Origin: Spodoptera frugiperda
Lineage: Eukaryota > Arthropoda > Insecta > Lepidoptera > Noctuidae
Assembly: GCF_023101765.2 (NCBI RefSeq)
Contig: NC_064226.1
Location: forward strand, 1,604,001 to 1,668,000
Direction: 5' to 3'
Length of the DNA stretch: 64,000 bases
Part shown: piece after piece, positions 58,437-64,000 of the stretch
How the letters are laid out: each line of letters begins with the position of its first letter
How positions within the stretch are numbered: position 1 is the stretch's first letter
The notes under the pieces: generated by a model
What the model was told of the DNA's origin: nothing
Seen by the model: only the letters and a program-made list of their open reading frames with translations
Database searches by the model: none
Made by a program: the position numbers and the translations under genes

Positions 58437-58971
58437 CAAATTATTATATTCACTGAACATTTCATTTCACACATAACTACTCAATAGATAATATTATCTT
58501 GAGTATCTATTATTATTATAGCTTTTTGTTCAACACTAATTCTGGACAACCAAAAGAGTGATTACCAGTAACATCCCCAACCAACCTCCTAACAATGGCA
58601 CCCACGATTGGATCCCCAACCTCTCGACACTCATATGTTATTCCATCCTTCTAATATCCTCACTGATATCCTCTCGCAACGTATTACCGAACTAACGAAC
58701 CATATTCTCTCAGCTACCACCAGTTATTGGGTTATATTAATTACTGCTGAATCAGGGGACGGCTTCGAGTAATTTGTTACTATCTGTACTCTGTCGTAAG
58801 GGACTTGGATATATGGTCTTGGGTAGTCTAGCTTTTGTGTCTGTTTTAAGAGGTCCAAGCTGGGCTAAGTACCTACATCGTTGTATATATCCTATTTACA
58901 ACTTTAATGTATGTATGTAATATATACAACTTTAATGTAATATATATGTATGTAATAGCTATCGATATGAC

Positions 58972-59159
58972 ATACTAAATTAACTTAAAATCACGGTTTA
59001 CTCGCGTACATTAATGAAGAAAAGCTCTACTAGTTTCGAGTTACAGGAGACGCAGGATAGGAGGACGTTGCTCATGATGATGAAGATTCTCTCTGTGACT
59101 CGAAACTAGTCGAGCTTTTCTTCATTAACGTACGTGAGTAAACCGTGATTTTTAGTTAA
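58972..59159. mobile_element. Palindromic retroposon/foldback, copy near 59 kb
   Basis: Inverted arms of ~60 bp: TAAAATCACGGTTTACTCGC...CTCTACTAGTTTCGAG against CTCGAAACTAGTCGAG...GTGAGTAAACCGTGATTTTTA. TTAA flanks both sides. The best-preserved palindrome of this family here. Confidence 0.7.
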
Positions 59160-60855
59160 CTGTAATATTTTAAATGTGATAATTTATGAGCATGTATGTA
59201 TGCATAGATACAGATAAGTGTATGATGCCCTTTTAATTAAGCAACCTCTAAGATAAGATAGGTGACATCTAACGACATATTAGTTTTCACTAACCTATAA
59301 GTGACATCTAACAGTACAAGTAAGGGGTCACTAAGTAACATTTACTTAAGAGATGGTTTAGGGGTAGTTGATAAAAACAGTCTTTACCCTTCCAGCCAAA
59401 TCCAACAGCAAATGTCAAATAAACCTTACTTATATACTTTTCGAAAACTCTAAACCTTTCCAGTCCACCTACGTGTTCTGGACAAAAGCAAATACATAAA
59501 TATTAAATAAACATTAAACACAAATTTACTCGACATTTACAGATTCTATATATTTTCCCTCAGAGTTACAATAGGTACCTCCCACTCGAAAAATTACACC
59601 ACAAACAGAGTAACTACTTAGAAATTAGAACATAAAATACAAAGTTAAACTTGCATTAAACAGTTAATATGTAATCTTCGGGACCTTTGTCCTTTGAGCG
59701 GTTTTTTTTTATTTAAGGAAGAGTTTATAAAGAGGCGTAAAAAATGTCTACGTTATGACTGCCACGTTGGTCGAGTGGTCGCAAGTGCGACTGCCGGACT
59801 AGAGGTTTGATTTCCGTGTCGGGCAAAGAAAGTATTACTGGACGTATCGCTTTTTTAAAAATTGTCACTTGTCTCACGGAATCTGGAAATTTCCACTGTA
59901 TATGACAATAAACTCACCTCTTATTACATGAGACTTATAACACAAATGGTGAAAAGTTAGTGTACATTGTACAGTAGCTTTAAGTGCCGTAATATGCACC
60001 TCCGCCTACCCCCTCGGGGATAAACGTCGTGGCGATACGTGCAATGTCACTGGCTTTTGATGATGATCCCTTACTTGTGTGGCGTTATAATTCACTTAAG
60101 TAAACAAACGTTAAGAAAGAAAACAAAGCACATGGAACATTCCCTAACCCACTGCTCATTTCATTGAAATCTCTAATAACTAAACAAAAGACGTACCAAA
60201 CAATGTTCATAGTGTTTCCAAATAGTTAATCGTTCCCGTTCATTCTGCTACATTCATCTAAGCTTTAGCGAAAACCTCACTCATAATAAGTATAAGCTAC
60301 TGGTACTTGAGACTCGGTAAGGCGACATTAAGAGGTGGTTGAACTGTTCAATTAATTTAGAGGTTCGTTTCATGCAGCATTGCTTAGAAGTAATATTCGT
60401 GAACAGAGTGAACATGGTTTCTTCCAAATATTAAGACGAAGTGGTGAATAGGGATTGAAGTGAGAAATATATATTTATATATGTACGTATGTGTCGTGTA
60501 GAATAATTTGATTACTAGTTACGTAGTTAGGTGTGAAAGAGCTCGTTTGAGAGAGCAACTCGTCTCGTAAAAGAGTAATGGTGTAGTTTCTTGCTCGTTC
60601 TTCTCCATTCGAAGCTACACTTTGGAACGAGCAGCTTTACTGATAGAAAGACTGACGGACAATTCAAAAGTGCCTGATTAAAGATTCATTGAAATAATGC
60701 TTTGATTTTCTATTAATTTTTAAATAGAGGTTTCGAATAATGTGAAATGATGAAAGTATTGTATTTTAAATTCAGTGGACAAATATGATTGTGCATTATG
60801 TTTTCAATCGAGTTCATTTGTGTATGTACCGTCTCCCAGTTCTCATCATCATGTG
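59160..60855. other. No gene seen apart from SINE S2 copy c
   Basis: AT-rich. 60530-60640 has a GAGCTCG/CGAGCAG-rich patch with partial inverted symmetry; no ORF. Confidence 0.5.
59758..60050 (+). mobile_element. SINE family S2, copy c (longest)
   Basis: Head CTGCCACGTTGGTCGAGTGG with GCAAGTGCGACTGCCGG and a B-box remnant GAGGTTTGATTTCCGTG, then CGGGCAAAG, the CACAAATGGTGAAAAG motif and the 3' block GCACCTCCGCCTACCCCCTC. The reference copy for family S2 in this window. Confidence 0.87.
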
Positions 60856-61104
60856 AGAGAGCCACTAATTGGCTGGCTCGATCGACCGGAGTAATATCAC
60901 GACTTCATAATTATAAATAGTAAGATACATCTACTACATTTAATTGTGCTTCAGCTTTTTATCCCGAAATAAATAAACAAAACCGGCATGAAACAACGAT
61001 TACGTTGTATTTTGTAATGTGAGTGAGGACCAGAGGAAATCCTCCCTTGTAACTCCGATTGCTTACCATCCGAAGACCCATCTGCTCGTATAATTTTTTT
61101 AAGG
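60856..61104 (+). mobile_element. Lepidopteran retroposon R, copy d
   Basis: Has GGCTGGCTCGATCGACCGG, ACCGGCATGAAACAACG and GATTGCTTACCATCCGAAG with CTGCTCG, then a T-run. An internal AT-rich insertion lies around 60905-60955. Confidence 0.7.
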
Positions 61105-61185
61105 AATAGGTGGCAAACGTGCGAACGAGTCACCTGATGGTAGGCGATCAGCGCCGCTCATGGACTATGCCGCTCGACAATATTA
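61105..61185 (-). repeat. Lepidopteran retroposon tail, inverted against copy d
   Basis: GCGAACGAGTCACCTGATGG and GCGATCAGCGCCGCTCATGG are the reverse of an R-like tail (CCATGAGCGGCGCTGATCGC...CATCAGGTGACTCGTTCGC). It abuts copy d tail to tail. Confidence 0.75.
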
Positions 61186-61538
61186 GGCATACAGAACTTT
61201 ACTTCACTACCATTATCTAATATCTCACGTCTCAGCCTCAACTTACGGTAGAATATTCATTATTTGCTAACTCAATTACATTGCCTGTCATCATAATATC
61301 AATTTATGTTCTAGATACAGTCAGGTAGGATCTTTAATACGTAGCTAAGTTATTCAGCTCGTAAACTAGACGGTTATCGAGTGACCTTAGCTCGGGTCAG
61401 TCGACATTACCCATAAGATGCTGTGTATCCTTGAACGGGATATAAAACCTCTTTTGTTTTGTTGTGTAATTGGGGTTAAAGGAATTGGTTTCTACGTATG
61501 TAACTGGCGAAAAGTACATGTTAGGTTAATTTTACAAA

Positions 61539-61713
61539 ATGTTACCCCAAACTAGGATATTTTCCTGTGTTGTGGGTGAGTTACTAACACACATACAAGT
61601 TCACATGCACATGACACCCAAAACCCAATCAACAATTTGTGGATCACACAAAGATTTGTTCTCTGCGGAAATCGGACCCGCTACACGCTCCACAACAGCG
61701 CCAACCATGCAGT
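61539..61713 (-). mobile_element. SINE family S1, copy g
   Basis: Reverse copy with more substitutions: GTTACCCCAAACTAGG, TGTTGTGGGTGAGTTACTAA, a damaged B box GCGGAAATCGGACCCGC, and GCGCCAACCATGCAG. Older than copies d and f. Confidence 0.83.
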
Positions 61714-61805
61714 ACAATTTATGGGTACCTATTGTTTTTGGGGGCTAGAAAATTTCTTCTACCTACATTTTGCTAGTTAAAATTTCATGTTGAGAGGTCA
61801 CAAGC

Positions 61806-61880
61806 CTACCATGGTGAAAAATTTATGTTACATTGTGTATGTGCACCTCTACCTGTCCCTTTGGACCTAAAAGGTGTGAT
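61806..61880 (+). repeat. SINE family S2, 3' fragment
   Basis: Holds only CATGGTGAAAAATTTATG, a GTGCACCTCTACCTGTCCC block and AAAAGGTGTGATAC. Confidence 0.65.
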
Positions 61881-62256
61881 ACATATAAAAATGTACTACG
61901 AAATAGAGTTATAAACCCAATACAGTCTATTCGTTTCATGTAACACAAATCTGTAAGGTAATACGTACATAATAGAAAGTCTCCCATCTCAGTCGCTATA
62001 AAATTTATTACTGTCGTCAACCCAGTTTGCAGTCGGTCACTTTATTACATTATTATATTACATTTGCCGTATAATACCGTATCTAAGATCTGAGATGTAT
62101 ACAGCTTTGTTCAAGGTCAATGTTCACGCGAAAATATACCTTCGTCGTCAGCTTTCAGACAGTACATTAGTACTTTATTTTAGTATATTTTAGTCTGCTG
62201 TTATAAGGCTCTATTTCATCTATTTTGAATAAGTTTAAACTTACTTCTAGTTTACT

Positions 62257-62403
62257 TACGTGTGTATTCTGCCCATACTCACCTATGGCGCTCAAACTTG
62301 GTCTTTGACGCAATATCAGACGTCTAAACTCAAGGTATGCCAGCGGGCCATGGAGCGCAGTATCTTAGGAGTTCGACTATCGGACAGAATAAGAAACACC
62401 ACG
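62257..62403 (+). pseudogene. LINE endonuclease-reverse transcriptase ORF, upstream piece
   Basis: One frame encodes ILPILTYGAQTWSLT followed by KVCQRAMERSILGVR, the well-known late region of insect RTE-like LINE polyproteins. The frame is open up to 62403, where a 170-bp insertion interrupts it. No catalytic RT core is visible upstream, so the copy is 5'-truncated. Confidence 0.8.
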
Positions 62404-62573
62404 TAATGTTTTGACGATTAACTCGACTAGTTTCAAGCCATGCAAGAGGCTCATATTCATGAGGAGCATTTCGCGACACACGACGCGGCGATTGTCACGC
62501 TGCTACTCTGCAATGAGTAAGCCGATAACATAATAATTAATTTAGTATGTCTCACGAAAGTTACAATAAAATC
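62404..62573 (+). mobile_element. Palindromic retroposon inserted in the LINE ORF
   Basis: 170 bp flanked by the exact 13-bp duplication AAGAAACACCACG (62391-62403 and 62574-62586). The 3' end TTTAGTATGTCTCACGAAAG then TTACAATAAAAT is shared, in reverse, with repeats at 12172, 29080 and 63134. The long duplication and AT-rich 3' end suggest target-primed reverse transcription rather than cut-and-paste. Confidence 0.75.
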
Positions 62574-62586
62574 AAGAAACACCACG

Positions 62587-62853
62587 ACTAAAATCATCGA
62601 CGTTGGTCATAAAACCGCCAACTTGAAATGGAACTGGGCTGGTCACGTCTGCCGCATGTCGAACGAGTGGTGGGCAAAACTCACTACTGAGTGGAGCCCG
62701 TTCAACGTCCACAGACGTCGCGGCAGACCCAAAAGGAGATGGCGGGACGAACTCGACAGCTATGACAAGGATTGGCCGCAAAAAGCTTTAAACAAAGAGG
62801 AGTGGGAGGAGGGTAGGGAGGCCTTTGCCATGCAGTGGAACGATCATGGCTGA
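62587..62853 (+). pseudogene. LINE endonuclease-reverse transcriptase ORF, C-terminal piece
   Basis: Continues the frame of the piece at 62257-62403 once the insertion and one target duplication are skipped. Encodes LKWNWAGHVCRMS, RRRGRPKRRWRDELD and a C-terminus ending AMQWNDHG before a natural TGA. This KW-WAGH...RGRPxxRW pattern is the C-terminus of insect RTE-like LINE proteins. Apart from the insertion it is undamaged, so the copy may be fairly young. Confidence 0.85.
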
Positions 62854-63133
62854 AATGTAAATATTTATAATAAATTAAGTATACTTCGATGGTTAAGATA
62901 GCAGCTGGCCTTGAGGTGTTGAGTTCAGGCATCTAGGTTTAGATATCTAAAAGTAGATCAAAAAGTAAATTGAAATACGGTACCAATAAGGTTGGATCTT
63001 AGCCAGGTCCAATTTGGCAAAGAATTCCTCTATTAAAATGTATTGAAGATTAGAGACGAAAATGTGTGTCATATATAAGCCTCTCACTACCCCTAGGTAA
63101 TGTATGAGATACAAACAAACAATAGCACATATT

Positions 63134-63312
63134 TTTATAATAACTATCATGAGACATACTAAATGAACTAAAAATAACGGTTTATTCACGTAGGCTGTGC
63201 GACGTCGCCGCGTCTACGCACTCTGCTCATGAGGAAGAGTCCCTCTGTGACTCGAAACTAGTAGAGCTTTTCTCAATTTATTTACGTGTGTAAACTATTA
63301 TTTTTTAGTTAA
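63134..63312 (-). mobile_element. Palindromic retroposon/foldback, copy near 63 kb
   Basis: Begins with the CATGAGACATACTAAA tail and ends TTTTTTAGTTAAC. Its two halves are imperfect inverted repeats containing CTCGAAACTAGTAGAGCTTTT on one side and ATAACGGTTTATTCACGTA on the other. Confidence 0.65.
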
Positions 63313-63840
63313 CGATGACACATTTCTTTTTCTCGAATATCTTTGTCCACAACACATATCTATAGTTTATTTCTACGCCTACTATGGATATTTCCAAAAC
63401 CATATATAATAATATATACTATGTATTTCCAATAGGAACCCAGTCATGGAGTCCGAGTGCATGTTTCCGTTTGCAGGAAATTGCATGTCTTCGAATCGTT
63501 CCTTGAAACTTTCGAGAGTAATTTACACTTCGCACGACTTGAATTTTGACTCGATTTATGATCGTAGAATACATCTGGTATTTACTTCGTGACTATAAAA
63601 TTAAAGATCGCATATTTTTAAATGTCTGCAAAATTACGTCACAGCAAATATTAAAATATTACAAATGCCTGCTTGTATTCATACGTATTGAGTGTTCTAG
63701 ACGACTCTGATCGTTTACAACAGATGATCTGTCTATCTGCTTGCTTCCTATACCATAAAAGAAGCGTTACAAAGTAGTAGTTACTGAATTATTCGATTTT
63801 AGTTTTCATATTGTGCCTGGAATTTGGTAAGACCAACGAA

Positions 63841-63886
63841 TCTCTATCTCTCTTTCTTCTCTCTCTCTCTCTTTCTCTTTTTCTCA
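63841..63886 (+). repeat. Polypyrimidine (CT)n tract
   Basis: An interrupted CT/CTTT microsatellite, all C and T for most of its length. Confidence 0.9.
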
Positions 63887-64000
63887 ATCTATCTCTAATT
63901 AAAACGACAAAAACCTTTCAGCGTTTAAAATAACATGATAATATGTACAACATCTACATTTCGTCTAGAGGAGCCCTAAAGCTAAAGTACCACACCACAT

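Noticed and set aside
58984..59155. piggyBac-type MITE with TTAA target
   Set aside because: TTAA flanks this copy, but the copies at 12.2 and 63.2 kb do not keep TTAA, the related copy at 62.4 kb has a 13-bp duplication, and the ends do not start CCC.

Overview
The window looks like a gene-poor, AT-rich, transposon-dense piece of a moth or butterfly (Lepidoptera) genome. The evidence is the repeat content: retroposon tails with the ACCATCAGGTGA core followed by GCTCG and poly-A, several tRNA-headed SINE families, LINE 3' tails of the lepidopteran type, and a minisatellite whose unit contains the insect telomere motif TTAGG. The repeat families remind me of noctuid moths, but that is recall, not a search. 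I see no complete host protein-coding gene.

Layout. 1-19.8 kb: mostly unannotated AT-rich DNA with scattered repeats. These include a ~1.0 kb element with GGCCAC-rich inverted ends (4.9-5.9 kb), a (TATG)n microsatellite next to a perfect 92-bp inverted repeat (8.7-9.2 kb), SINEs, and a damaged non-LTR reverse transcriptase (15.1-15.7 kb). 19.8-28.0 kb: five tRNA-His(GTG) genes, all on the minus strand with shared flanks. Between the first two sits a 2.1-kb hAT-type element (8-bp target duplication) holding 108 units of an 11-bp telomere-like repeat plus a broken R1-like ORF1 fragment. 28-50 kb: repeats and MITEs, including a 561-bp PIF/Harbinger-type element with a transposase N-terminal remnant (35.3-35.9 kb), and a candidate promoter with a noncoding first exon on the plus strand (40.1-40.5 kb). 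50.08-55.20 kb: a complete Ty3/gypsy LTR retrotransposon on the minus strand with one open 1536-residue Gag-Pol frame. 55-64 kb: nested repeats, more SINEs, and the end of a LINE reverse-transcriptase ORF split by a retroposon with a 13-bp target duplication.

How it fits together. The host functions I can defend are the tRNA-His genes and, tentatively, the first exon near 40.5 kb, whose intron may contain much of the right part of the window. Everything else is mobile DNA in layers: Harbinger element inside another repeat, TA-flanked MITE inside a SINE-like repeat, retroposon inside a LINE, hAT element carrying minisatellite and LINE sequence. The LTR element is the only copy that looks potentially autonomous.
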